Numbered from the stretch's first letter, positions 1 to 6,556 are shown. The stretch is 7,349 bases of DNA from Verrucomicrobiota bacterium (GCA_023410155.1 JAEYQF010000348.1:1-7349); one strand, 5' to 3'. The notes: generated by a model from the letters alone, not told the origin. Numbers and translations are program-made.

Positions 1-62
1 GTCTTCCCCGGACTTCCCGCTCGCATCCCGGGCCCCTGGATGCCCCAAGCACTTCAACTTCT

Positions 63-103
63 GGCGGGGTGGGCAGTGCTGTATCGCCACTGCGTGTCCC
101 GCC
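63..103 (+). promoter_or_regulatory. Leader hairpin upstream of urtA
   Basis: Arms 63-78 (GGCGGGGTGGGCAGTG) and 88-103 (CACTGCGTGTCCCGCC) pair as RNA: six Watson-Crick pairs, three G-U wobbles, one G-G mismatch, then six more Watson-Crick pairs, closing a 9-base loop. The hairpin ends 22 bases before the urtA start codon and is followed by a pyrimidine-rich stretch (GCTTCTTCCCC) rather than a clean U-run. It could be a 5' leader structure of the urtA message, or the weak terminator of a gene upstream of the window. The DNA-level dyad GCAGTG-N9-CACTGC at its tip could also be an operator. The pairing is seen directly; the role is unknown. Confidence 0.45.
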
Positions 104-125
104 GCTTCTTCCCCTCCAAAATCAA

Positions 126-1394
126 ATGATCACGAAACTCGGTAGATTCCTCGGCGTCGGCGCGCTCGCGCTCGGCACTTTGCTCGGCACGGCCCGCGCG
201 GCGGACACGGTCAAGGTCGGCGTCCTTCACTCCCTTTCCGGCACGATGGCGATCAGCGAAACCTCGCTGCGCGACGTGCTGCTGTTCACGTTTGACGAAA
301 TCAACGCCAAGGGCGGCATCAAAGTTGGCGGCAAGAGCTACAAGATCGAGCCGGTCGTCGTCGACGGCGCCTCGAACTGGCCGCTTTTCGCCGAGAAAGC
401 GAAACAGCTCCTCGAGCAGGACAAAGTCGCGGTCACCTTCGGCTGCTGGACCTCGGTGAGCCGCAAGTCCGTGCTCCCGGTGTTCGAGAAGAACAACGGC
501 CTGCTCTTCTACCCCGTGCAATACGAGGGTGAGGAAGAGTCCCAGAACGTCGCCTACACCGCCGAGGCTGTTAACCAACAAGCCACGCCCGCGGTCGACT
601 ACCTCCTCGAGCAAGGCTACAAGAAGTTCTACCTGCTCGGCTCCGACTACGTCTACCCGCAGACGACCAATCTCGTCCTCCTCGAGTATCTCCTCAGCAA
701 GGGCGTGCCGATTGAAAACATCGGTGGCGGCTTCCGCAAAGACGAGTCCGGCAAGATCATCTCTGCGGGCAAATACACGCCCTTCGGCCACACTGACTAT
801 CAGCAGATCGTCGCCGAGATTAAGCAGTTCGCCGCGGGCGGCGGCGCGGCCGTCATCAGCACGCTGAACGGCGACACGAACGTTCCCTTCTTCAAGGAAT
901 ACGCGGCTTCCGGCCTCACTGCCGATACCTGCCCGGTCGTTTCCTTCTCGATCTCCGAGGACGAATTCCGCGGCCTGCCTGCCGACCAGCTCGTCGGTCA
1001 GCTCGGTTGCTGGACCTACTTCCAGTCGATCAACACGCCCGCCAACAAGAAGTTCGTCTCCGACTTCAAGGCGTGGCTCGCGAAGAGCACCGTGCCCGGC
1101 ATCGTCAAGGATGGCCGCGTGACCTGCTCTCCGATGGTGCTCAGCTACAATGGTGTTTACCTCTGGAAAGCTGCGGTCGAAAAGGCTGGCTCCTTCGATG
1201 TCGACGCCGTGCGCGCCGCCTGGAAGAGCGGCATCTCGTTCGACGGCCCGGCAGGCAAAGTCACCACGCAGCCCAACATGCACCTCACGAAGAACGTCTA
1301 CATCGGCGAGACCAAGTCCGATGGACAGTTCAAGATCCTGAAGTCCTTCGACAACGTCTACGGCGAGCCCTGGCTGAAGGGTAAGTTCAAGTAA
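126..1394 (+). CDS. urtA: UrtA, periplasmic urea-binding protein of the urea ABC transporter
   Basis: This is the high-affinity periplasmic receptor that hands urea to the UrtBC permease. The 422-residue product fits the family length and has a type 1 periplasmic-binding (branched-chain amino acid receptor-like) fold. Residues 1-25 form a signal peptide: basic start (MITKLGR), hydrophobic core, and an ARA cleavage site before ADTVKVG. There is no lipobox cysteine, so the protein should be free in the periplasm. Family hallmarks follow: VLHSLSGTMAISETSLRD (33-50), FGCWTSVSRKSVLPVFE (105-121), GLLFYPVQYEG (125-135), NQQATPAVDYLLEQG (150-164), LLGSDYVYPQTTN (170-182) and TLNGDTNVPFF (246-256). 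An in-frame GTG at 69 would add 19 residues before the signal peptide and overlap the leader hairpin, so ATG 126 is preferred although no Shine-Dalgarno motif precedes it. It is the first gene of the cluster and is separated from urtB by a hairpin. Amide or guanidine receptors are related, but adjacent urease genes favour urea. Confidence 0.96.
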   Translation: MITKLGRFLGVGALALGTLLGTARAADTVKVGVLHSLSGTMAISETSLRDVLLFTFDEINAKGGIKVGGKSYKIEPVVVDGASNWPLFAEKAKQLLEQDKVAVTFGCWTSVSRKSVLPVFEKNNGLLFYPVQYEGEEESQNVAYTAEAVNQQATPAVDYLLEQGYKKFYLLGSDYVYPQTTNLVLLEYLLSKGVPIENIGGGFRKDESGKIISAGKYTPFGHTDYQQIVAEIKQFAAGGGAAVISTLNGDTNVPFFKEYAASGLTADTCPVVSFSISEDEFRGLPADQLVGQLGCWTYFQSINTPANKKFVSDFKAWLAKSTVPGIVKDGRVTCSPMVLSYNGVYLWKAAVEKAGSFDVDAVRAAWKSGISFDGPAGKVTTQPNMHLTKNVYIGETKSDGQFKILKSFDNVYGEPWLKGKFK

Positions 1395-1426
1395 GTCGAC
1401 GCCGCTTCTCGACATCGAATTCTCCG

Positions 1427-1465
1427 GCGGGGCGGGCCTCAAAACCCGCCCCGCTTGCTTTTCCT
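1427..1465 (+). terminator. Terminator-like hairpin between urtA and urtB
   Basis: A perfect 10-bp stem, GCGGGGCGGG (1427-1436) with CCCGCCCCGC (1445-1454), encloses an 8-base loop and is followed by TTGCTTTTCC. It lies 32 bases after the urtA stop. Stem strength and the T-rich tail fit a Rho-independent terminator, although the T-run is interrupted and may allow readthrough. In this position it could cap the abundant urtA message and lower expression of the membrane and ATPase genes. The structure is seen directly; its efficiency is inferred. Confidence 0.7.
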
Positions 1466-1501
1466 GCGCCGCCGCCGCGCGCGCGGGTCATACCCTGAGT
1501 T

Positions 1502-1517
1502 TGGCACAACTCTAGCA
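1502..1517 (+). promoter_or_regulatory. Candidate sigma-54 (RpoN) -24/-12 promoter before urtB
   Basis: The sequence TGGCACAACTCTAGCA matches the sigma-54 consensus TGGCACG-N4-TTGCA at every non-N position except A for G at position 7 and A for T at position 13. The invariant GG (1503-1504) and GC (1515-1516) have exactly the required 10-base spacing. Transcription would start near 1528, leaving only about 7 bases before the urtB ATG, so the message would be nearly leaderless. RpoN with NtrC is a known controller of urea uptake in many bacteria. No clear NtrC-type enhancer was found upstream by eye. The match is seen directly; activity is inferred, and a chance match is possible. Confidence 0.45.
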
Positions 1518-1534
1518 ATCCCCGCCGCGCGTTG

Positions 1535-3316
1535 ATGAAACTCCTGCTCCGTCTGTTTTGCGTTTTGCTCTGGCCGTTTGCGCTCGGTCAGGCGCGAGCC
1601 GCCGATTCCGAAATCCCCCGCCAAACCCTCGCCCGGGCGATCCTCGCCGAAAGCGATGCGGACAAACGCGCCATCATCGGCTCGCTTGCTGGTCGCGCCG
1701 ACGAAGCCGTGGGCGAACTGCTCATCGCGTGGAGGCAGGATGCCCTCTTCATTTACACTGCACCCGACGGCACCCGAGTGCCTGTGCGTCTCACCGGCTC
1801 GGAGGACGCCGCCGGCACGCGAGACGCCGTGCGCGTGGCGGATGGCGAGCCGCTCACGGATGGTGCGGGCACACCGCTTCGCCTCGACAAGGCCGATCTC
1901 GATTCGGTCGATCACAACGCAAACCTGCGCCGTGCGATGAAGGCCGTGCTCGACCTCGTCGACCTCGCGGCGGCCCTCCCGGCGAAACGCATCCAGGCCA
2001 TCAAGACGATCGGTCAGAGCCAGGACGCGGAAAAACTCTCCGCGATCGAAGCCCGCCTCGAGATCGAGACCGACAAAAATGCGATCGTCGCCCTGCGCGA
2101 GGCGCGCGCCCTCATCATGCTAAAGAGTGCGAAGGATGAGGACCGCCTCACCGCGCTGCGCGAGTTGAAGGCCGTGCACACGCTCTCCAGCACCGATTTC
2201 ATCAAGGCTGCGCTCGCTGATGCCGAGCGGCGCAATCACCCGCAGCTGGTCAATGCCGCCCGCTCGGCCTTGAACGCGGTCGATTTGCACCGCACGAAGG
2301 TCGACTTTTTCGGCACGCTGTTCCGCAGCCTCAGCTTGGGCAGTATCCTTCTTATCGTCGCGCTTGGCCTGGCCATCACGTTCGGCCTCATGGGCGTGAT
2401 TAATATGGCGCACGGCGAGATGATCGCGATTGGCGCCTACACGACCTACGTCGTGCAAAACATCTTCGGCGGCGGTCTCGCGCTTTCGCCGTTTGGTTTT
2501 TCCCTTTCGTTGCCCGGTCTGAACTCGAGCGGCTGGGTTTACCAAAGCTACTTCATCGTGGCGCTGCCGTTGAGCTTCCTCTGCGCCGCGTTCGTGGGGA
2601 TTCTCCTCGAGCGCAGCGTCATTCAGTTTCTCTACCGCCGTCCGCTCGAGAGTCTCCTCGCCACGTGGGGGGTGTCGCTGATTCTCCAGCAAATCCTGCG
2701 GCTCACGTTCGGCGCGAACAACGTTCAGGTCAGCAGTCCGGTTTACCTCAGCGGCAACTGGACGGTGAATGACATCCTCTTCGGCTGGAATCGGGTCTTC
2801 GTGATCGGCTTCGCCGTGCTGATCGTGTTCGGCGTCTACCTGGTGCTTACGCGCACGTCGCTCGGTTTGCTGATACGCGCCGTCATGCAGAATCGTGGCA
2901 TGGCTGCCTGCATGGGCGTGCGCACGACGCGCGTGAACATGTTGACGTTCGGCCTGGGCAGCGGACTCGCCGGACTCGCGGGCGCGTTTCTCAGTCAGAT
3001 TGGCAATGTCGGTCCTTCCCTTGGTCAGAGCTATATCGTGGACAGTTTCATGGTCGTCGTGGTCGGCGGGGTGGGGAACCTCGTGGGCACCGTGATTAGC
3101 GGACTCGGCATCGGTTCGCTCGATCAATTCATCCAGCAGTATTCGCCGGCCCTCGCGTCTGCATTTTCCACCGTGCCGTTTGTCGGCGGCTTCCTGCAGA
3201 ACCTCGCGCAGGACTCCGCGGTGTTCGGCAAGATTCTCGTTTTGTGCGGCATCATCCTCTTCCTCCAATGGCGACCCGCGGGCCTCTTCGTGACGCGCAG
3301 CCGCAGCCTCGATTGA
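1535..3316 (+). CDS. urtB: UrtB, urea ABC transporter permease (long form with periplasmic N-terminal region)
   Basis: This is one of the two inner-membrane permeases that form the urea channel (LivH-like). The product has 593 residues. Residues 1-22 are a signal peptide ending in ARA before ADSEIPRQ. Residues 23 to about 255 are a mostly helical, soluble region rich in charged residues and alanine, expected in the periplasm. The permease domain runs from about 264 to 590 and contains GLAITFGLMGVINMAHGEM (278-296), an LESLLATWGVSLILQQ stretch (371-386), the cytoplasmic coupling region around RAVMQNRGMAACMGV (448-462), and IGNVGPSLGQSYIVDSFMVVV (489-509). N-terminally extended UrtB proteins are known, especially in proteobacteria. 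This one is somewhat longer, with an apparent extra loop near 537-563 before the last membrane segment. ATG 1535 starts exactly at the signal peptide; the TTG at 1532 is unlikely. urtC follows after 7 bases, so the two are cotranscribed. Confidence 0.95.
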   Translation: MKLLLRLFCVLLWPFALGQARAADSEIPRQTLARAILAESDADKRAIIGSLAGRADEAVGELLIAWRQDALFIYTAPDGTRVPVRLTGSEDAAGTRDAVRVADGEPLTDGAGTPLRLDKADLDSVDHNANLRRAMKAVLDLVDLAAALPAKRIQAIKTIGQSQDAEKLSAIEARLEIETDKNAIVALREARALIMLKSAKDEDRLTALRELKAVHTLSSTDFIKAALADAERRNHPQLVNAARSALNAVDLHRTKVDFFGTLFRSLSLGSILLIVALGLAITFGLMGVINMAHGEMIAIGAYTTYVVQNIFGGGLALSPFGFSLSLPGLNSSGWVYQSYFIVALPLSFLCAAFVGILLERSVIQFLYRRPLESLLATWGVSLILQQILRLTFGANNVQVSSPVYLSGNWTVNDILFGWNRVFVIGFAVLIVFGVYLVLTRTSLGLLIRAVMQNRGMAACMGVRTTRVNMLTFGLGSGLAGLAGAFLSQIGNVGPSLGQSYIVDSFMVVVVGGVGNLVGTVISGLGIGSLDQFIQQYSPALASAFSTVPFVGGFLQNLAQDSAVFGKILVLCGIILFLQWRPAGLFVTRSRSLD

Positions 3317-3323
3317 TCGCGCC

Positions 3324-4451
3324 ATGAACGACTCGTCTTCCAGTCCACGCGCGCGCATCGAGGTCATCGCCATCGCGGTGATCGCTGCGCTGCTCATCGT
3401 CGTCATCCCGGCGCTCAACGCCTACGGCGTCATCAGCAACTTCCACCTCAACCTCTGGGGTAAATATCTCTGCTACGCGCTGCTCGCGATCTCGGTGGAT
3501 TTGCTTTGGGGCCACACGGGTCTGCTCTCGCTTGGACAGGCGCTGTTCTTCGCGCTCGGTGGCTACATGCACGGCATGTATCTCATGCGCATGATCGGCG
3601 ACCTCGGTCAGCACAAGCAGCCGATCCCGGACTTTCTCGTGTTTCTCGGTTGGACAAAGCTCCCGGCGTTCTGGGAGCCGTTCGATAGTTTCGGTTTCGC
3701 GCTGGCGATGGTGTTTGTGCTGCCGGGACTCGTCGCGCTGATCTTCGGTTTCCTCGCGTTTCGGTCGCGCATCAAGGGCGTGTATTTCTCGATCCTCACG
3801 CAGGCGCTCACCTATGCCGGGGCGCTGATTTTCTTCCGCAACAACACCCTCATGGGGGGCAACAACGGTTTCACGGATTTCAAGTTCATCCTCGGTTTCG
3901 ATTTCCGCGATCCCGCGACTCCGCGCTGGTTGTTCATCGCGACGGCCGTCACGCTGCTGCTCGTGTTTCTGGGTTGTCGCTGGCTGCACACGACGAAGTT
4001 CGGCCTGGTGCAACGTGCGGTCCGCGACGGTGAAAACCGCGTGCTCTTCAGCGGCTATGCCTCCGCGCACTACAAACTCTTCATCTTCGTGCTCGCTGCG
4101 TTCATCGCGGCTATCGGCGGAGCGCTCTACGTCCCGCAGGTCGGCATCATCAATCCCTCGGAGATGACGCCCGACAAATCGCTCGAAGCCGTCGTGTGGG
4201 TCGCGGTCGGCGGACGCGCGACGCTCGTGGGCCCCATCATCGGCGCGATCTCCGTCAACGCCCTCAAGAGCTGGGCCACGCGGGCAATTCCCGATCTGTG
4301 GCTCATGCTGCTCGGTGGATTGTTCATCCTCGTCGTGCTCTTCCTCCCGGGCGGTCTCGTGAGCATCCCGAAGCGTCTCGCGCCGCTCTGGCAAAAATTC
4401 CGCCGCAAGTCCGCGCCTATCGAAACGGCCAGCAACGCCGCGAAGCCATAA
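3324..4451 (+). CDS. urtC: UrtC, urea ABC transporter permease (LivM-like)
   Basis: This is the second inner-membrane permease, partner of UrtB. The 375-residue product is of normal length and strongly hydrophobic. Likely membrane segments lie near residues 13-34, 47-62, 66-86, 122-145, 152-171, 202-218, 251-270, 288-312 and 324-343. Family motifs include the SVDLLWGHTGLLSLGQALFF block (57-76), FRSRIKGVYFSILTQALTYA (146-165), the NNTLMGGNNGFT loop (173-184), and the coupling region RAVRDGENRVLFSGY (231-245) that should contact the ATPases. The C-terminal tail (about 350-375) is basic and cytoplasmic. The gene begins 7 bases after urtB, supporting cotranscription and coupled expression. No Shine-Dalgarno motif precedes ATG 3324. 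LivM of amino-acid transporters is the related alternative, but the gene order urtABCDE-ure makes urea the clear substrate. Confidence 0.95.
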   Translation: MNDSSSSPRARIEVIAIAVIAALLIVVIPALNAYGVISNFHLNLWGKYLCYALLAISVDLLWGHTGLLSLGQALFFALGGYMHGMYLMRMIGDLGQHKQPIPDFLVFLGWTKLPAFWEPFDSFGFALAMVFVLPGLVALIFGFLAFRSRIKGVYFSILTQALTYAGALIFFRNNTLMGGNNGFTDFKFILGFDFRDPATPRWLFIATAVTLLLVFLGCRWLHTTKFGLVQRAVRDGENRVLFSGYASAHYKLFIFVLAAFIAAIGGALYVPQVGIINPSEMTPDKSLEAVVWVAVGGRATLVGPIIGAISVNALKSWATRAIPDLWLMLLGGLFILVVLFLPGGLVSIPKRLAPLWQKFRRKSAPIETASNAAKP

Positions 4452-4481
4452 TCGAAAATCGAGACTCCGAAATCGAAAATC
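4450..4481. repeat. Short direct repeat in the urtC-urtD gap
   Basis: AATCGAAAATC occurs at 4450-4460 and again at 4471-4481, separated by 10 bases (period 21). The first copy overlaps the last base pair of the urtC stop codon TAA. The 34-base gap is visibly more AT-rich than the flanking genes. It may be a remnant of a dispersed intergenic repeat or a protein-binding site; nothing in the sequence decides. Confidence 0.6.
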
Positions 4482-4485
4482 CCTC

Positions 4486-5250
4486 ATGGCTCATCCGATT
4501 CTCAACGTCGAAGACGTCTCGAAGACCTACGACGGCTTCAAGGCCATCTCGAACCTCAACTTTTATCTCTTCGAGGGTGAGTTGCGCACGGTCATCGGTC
4601 CCAACGGCGCCGGCAAATCGACCTTTTTCGATCTCATTTCCGGTCGGGCGCGTCCGGACACGGGCACGATCGTGTTCGGACAAGACACCGACCTGACCGA
4701 GCTCAACGAATACGAAATCAACCGCCTCGGTGTCGGCCGAAAATTCCAGACGCCCAGCGTCTACACCGAACACACGGTGTGGGATAATCTCGTGCTCTCG
4801 CTCAAAGGACCGCGCGGCGTCTTCGCGTCGTTGTTTCACCGCCTCTCGTCCACCGATCGCGACCGCCTCGACGAACTCCTGAAGCTCATCCGCCTCTCCG
4901 ACAAACGAGGCTGGAAAGCCGGCCAGCTCGCCCACGGCGAGAAGCAGTGGCTCGAGATCGGCATGCTGCTCGCCACGGAGCCGCGACTGTTGCTCGTGGA
5001 CGAACCCGCCGCCGGCATGACGGATGAGGAAACGCACCGCACGGGCGAACTGCTGCTCTCGCTCGCCGAGAAACACAGTCTCATCGTGGTCGAGCACGAC
5101 ATGACGTTTGTCCGTCAGATCGCGGTTAACGGTCAGGTCACTGTCCTTCACCAAGGCACCGTGCTCTGCGAAGGGAAATTCGACGATGTCCAATCCAACC
5201 AGAAGGTCCGCGAAGTCTATCTCGGCCGCGGCAAACACGGCACGCGATGA
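4486..5250 (+). CDS. urtD: UrtD, urea ABC transporter ATP-binding protein (LivG-like)
   Basis: This is one of the two cytoplasmic ATPases that power urea import. The 254-residue length is typical. It contains Walker A GPNGAGKST (38-46), a Q-loop glutamine at 88 in GRKFQTPSV, a signature loop LAHGEKQWLEI (148-158) in which AHGE replaces the textbook SGGQ, Walker B LLLVDEP (168-174) followed by the D-loop region AAGMTDEE, and the H-loop histidine 204 in VVEHDM. An HGE-type signature is normal for UrtD, where LSHGE is usual. The tail ends in VREVYLGRGKHGTR, as expected for LivG/UrtD proteins. The gene lies 34 bases after urtC and 98 bases before urtE. No Shine-Dalgarno motif is visible before ATG 4486. 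Confidence 0.95.
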   Translation: MAHPILNVEDVSKTYDGFKAISNLNFYLFEGELRTVIGPNGAGKSTFFDLISGRARPDTGTIVFGQDTDLTELNEYEINRLGVGRKFQTPSVYTEHTVWDNLVLSLKGPRGVFASLFHRLSSTDRDRLDELLKLIRLSDKRGWKAGQLAHGEKQWLEIGMLLATEPRLLLVDEPAAGMTDEETHRTGELLLSLAEKHSLIVVEHDMTFVRQIAVNGQVTVLHQGTVLCEGKFDDVQSNQKVREVYLGRGKHGTR

Positions 5251-5262
5251 ACGCAAAATTCT

Positions 5263-5345
5263 TTAACCACAGAGACACAGAGGTCACGGAGAACACCCCG
5301 ATGTCTTCCGCTTTCTGTGTCCTCCGTGGCTCGGTGGTTCATTAA
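5263..5345. repeat. ACAGAG-type inverted repeat, copy 1 (urtD-urtE gap)
   Basis: The arm at 5265-5290 (starting AACCACAGAGACACAGAGG) pairs imperfectly with the arm at 5314-5339 (ending CCGTGGCTCGGTGGTT); about 21 of 26 positions are complementary, with a 23-base loop. TTAA flanks both ends (5263-5266 and 5342-5345). Each arm is itself built of units close to CACAGAGG. The element fills most of the 98-base gap between two genes whose products act together. Related elements sit before ureB and ureC. It looks like a dispersed intergenic repeat rather than a terminator, as no T-run follows. Confidence 0.8.
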
Positions 5346-5348
5346 GCG

Positions 5349-6146
5349 ATGTCCGCTCTCCTCCAACTTTCCTCGGTCGAAACCTATATCGGAGGCTCGC
5401 GCATCCTTCGCGGCGTCGACCTCACGATCAGTCCCGGCGAAGTCGTCGCCCTCATGGGGCGCAACGGCGTGGGCAAGACCACCACATTGCGTTCGATCAC
5501 CGGCGTTCTTCCCGTTCGCTCCGGCACGATCACGTTTGCCGGCGAGCGGATCGATGGACTGCCCATCGATGTCCGCGCGCGCAAAGGCATCGGCAACGTG
5601 CCCCAAGGCCGCGACATCTTCCCGCACCTCACCGTCGAGGAGAACCTTCAGGTCGGACTTGTCGTGCACGGACGAAAAGGCGCCGAGGCGAAGGCAATGC
5701 TCGACCGGGTCTATGACCTCTTCCCGGTGTTGAAGGAAATGCTCCGGCGCAAAGGCGGCGTGCTTTCCGGAGGTCAGCAGCAACAGCTGGCGATCGGTCG
5801 CGCGCTCCTCACCGATCCGAAGCTCCTGATCCTCGACGAACCCACCGAAGGCATTCAGCCGTCGATCATCGAACACATCGGCGATACGTTGAAAAAGCTG
5901 AAGACGAGCAACCTCTCCGAGGAGGAGCGCACCGCGCAGGCCCGCCAGGAATCCGCAGAGATTCAACACGCCGTGAAAGCGCTGAAGAAGGACGGTCGTC
6001 TCGCGATCCTGCTTGTCGAGCAATACGTCGATTTTTGCCGCGACGTCGCCGACCGTTTTTACGCGATGGATCGCGGCGCGGTCGTCGTCTCCGGCCCCAT
6101 CGCCGACCTCACCGACGAAGTCGTGCGGGAGCATCTGCAAGTCTAG
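5349..6146 (+). CDS. urtE: UrtE, urea ABC transporter ATP-binding protein (LivF-like) with an internal insertion
   Basis: This is the second cytoplasmic ATPase of the urea importer, expected to pair with UrtD. Motifs: Walker A GRNGVGKTT (37-45), Q-loop glutamine 86 in GNVPQGRDIFP, canonical signature LSGGQQQQLAIGRALL (139-154), Walker B LLILDEP (159-165) and TEGIQPSII (166-174), which is characteristic of UrtE. The H-loop position holds glutamine 225 (LLVEQYVDF), as is normal in LivF/UrtE proteins, so only UrtD supplies the classical histidine. The protein has 265 residues against roughly 230 for usual UrtE. The excess is a charged, probably helical stretch at about 185-214 (TSNLSEEERT through VKALKKD) between Walker B and the H-loop. 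The reading frame stays open and the downstream motifs are intact, so it is an in-frame insertion, not damage. Start ATG 5349 matches the family start and immediately follows a repeat element. Confidence 0.95.
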   Translation: MSALLQLSSVETYIGGSRILRGVDLTISPGEVVALMGRNGVGKTTTLRSITGVLPVRSGTITFAGERIDGLPIDVRARKGIGNVPQGRDIFPHLTVEENLQVGLVVHGRKGAEAKAMLDRVYDLFPVLKEMLRRKGGVLSGGQQQQLAIGRALLTDPKLLILDEPTEGIQPSIIEHIGDTLKKLKTSNLSEEERTAQARQESAEIQHAVKALKKDGRLAILLVEQYVDFCRDVADRFYAMDRGAVVVSGPIADLTDEVVREHLQV

Positions 6147-6244
6147 AGCCAGGTGCTGAGAGCTGAGAGCAAAACCACCGGACAAACCCCGCGATCGACG
6201 ATCGTGCTCTGGACTCTCAGCTCTAGACCCTAGACTCTCAGCTC
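6141..6244. repeat. CTCTCAGCTC-type repeat cluster in the urtE-ureA gap
   Basis: This 107-base gap holds several matched short sequences. AGAGCTGAGAG (6159-6169) has a perfect inverted partner CTCTCAGCTCT (6214-6224). GTCTAGAGC (6141-6149), which includes the urtE stop codon, has a perfect inverted partner GCTCTAGAC (6220-6228). ACTCTCAGCTC is directly repeated at 6213-6223 and 6234-6244, a period of 21. A near-palindrome CGATCGACGATCG lies in the loop (6192-6204). The repeat type differs from the ACAGAG dyads elsewhere in the cluster. No T-run follows, so a terminator is unlikely, and the repeat ends 9 bases before the ureA start. Confidence 0.75.
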
Positions 6245-6253
6245 CGTCGTCCC

Positions 6254-6556
6254 ATGCACCTGACCCCTCGCGAACGCGAAAAGCTACTCATCGTCACCGC
6301 CGCCGATCTCGCCCGTCGCCGCCAGGCTCGTGGCGTGAAGCTCAACTATCCCGAGTCCGTCGCGATCATCACCTATGAGATCATCGAAGGCGCGCGTGAT
6401 GGCCGCACGGTGGCTGAGCTCATGAGCTTCGGCACGACGATCCTCAAGAAGAGCGACGTGATGGAGGGCGTCGCCGAAATGATCCACGAAGTGCAGGTCG
6501 AGGCGACTTTCCCCGACGGCACCAAACTTGTGACGGTCCATAATCCCATCCGGTGA
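6254..6556 (+). CDS. ureA: UreA, urease gamma subunit
   Basis: This is the small gamma subunit of the cytoplasmic nickel enzyme urease (urea + H2O to ammonia and carbamate), assembling with UreB and UreC. The 100-residue length is exactly typical. Conserved stretches: MHLTPREREKLLI (1-13), ARRRQARGVKLNYPESVAII (20-39), EGARDGRTVAELM (45-57), SDVMEGVAEMI (67-77) and VQVEATFPDGTKLVTVHNPI (80-99). At 58-64 the sequence is SFGTTIL where many homologues have a GRTIL-like motif; this looks like a tolerated variation. The gene is separate from ureB, unlike the gamma-beta fusion of Helicobacter. The subunit carries no catalytic residues. No Shine-Dalgarno motif precedes ATG 6254; the start context is TCGTCCCATG. 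ureD, which often precedes ureA, is absent between urtE and ureA. Confidence 0.97.
   Translation: MHLTPREREKLLIVTAADLARRRQARGVKLNYPESVAIITYEIIEGARDGRTVAELMSFGTTILKKSDVMEGVAEMIHEVQVEATFPDGTKLVTVHNPIR

Noticed and set aside
37..51. Sigma-54-like TGGATGCCCCAAGCA upstream of urtA
   Set aside because: GG and GC are separated by 9 bases instead of the required 10, and the CAC after GG is missing.
69..125. GTG start for urtA at 69
   Set aside because: It would place 19 non-family residues before a clear signal peptide and initiate inside the leader hairpin.
1278..1294. NtrC-like half site TGCACC inside the end of urtA
   Set aside because: The opposite half site (GGTGCA) is absent, so it is a chance match in coding sequence.
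54..1442. Long open reading frame on the minus strand opposite urtA
   Set aside because: Its sequence is low in family features and rich in R, E, D, V and A, as expected from reading a GC-rich gene backwards. urtA is certain by motifs.
1470..1487. Alternating CG-rich run that could form Z-DNA
   Set aside because: Such runs are common by chance in this GC-rich background and nothing links it to function.
2120..4487. Two overlapping minus-strand open frames opposite urtB and urtC (2120-3418 and 3252-4487)
   Set aside because: They overlap each other, have no recognisable domain, and mirror the codon pattern of the permease genes.
4417..6185. Minus-strand open frames opposite urtD and urtE
   Set aside because: They are mirror frames of well-identified ATPase genes. 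The tail of one reads through the ACAGAG repeat, giving TEDTE-like residues typical of translated repeats.
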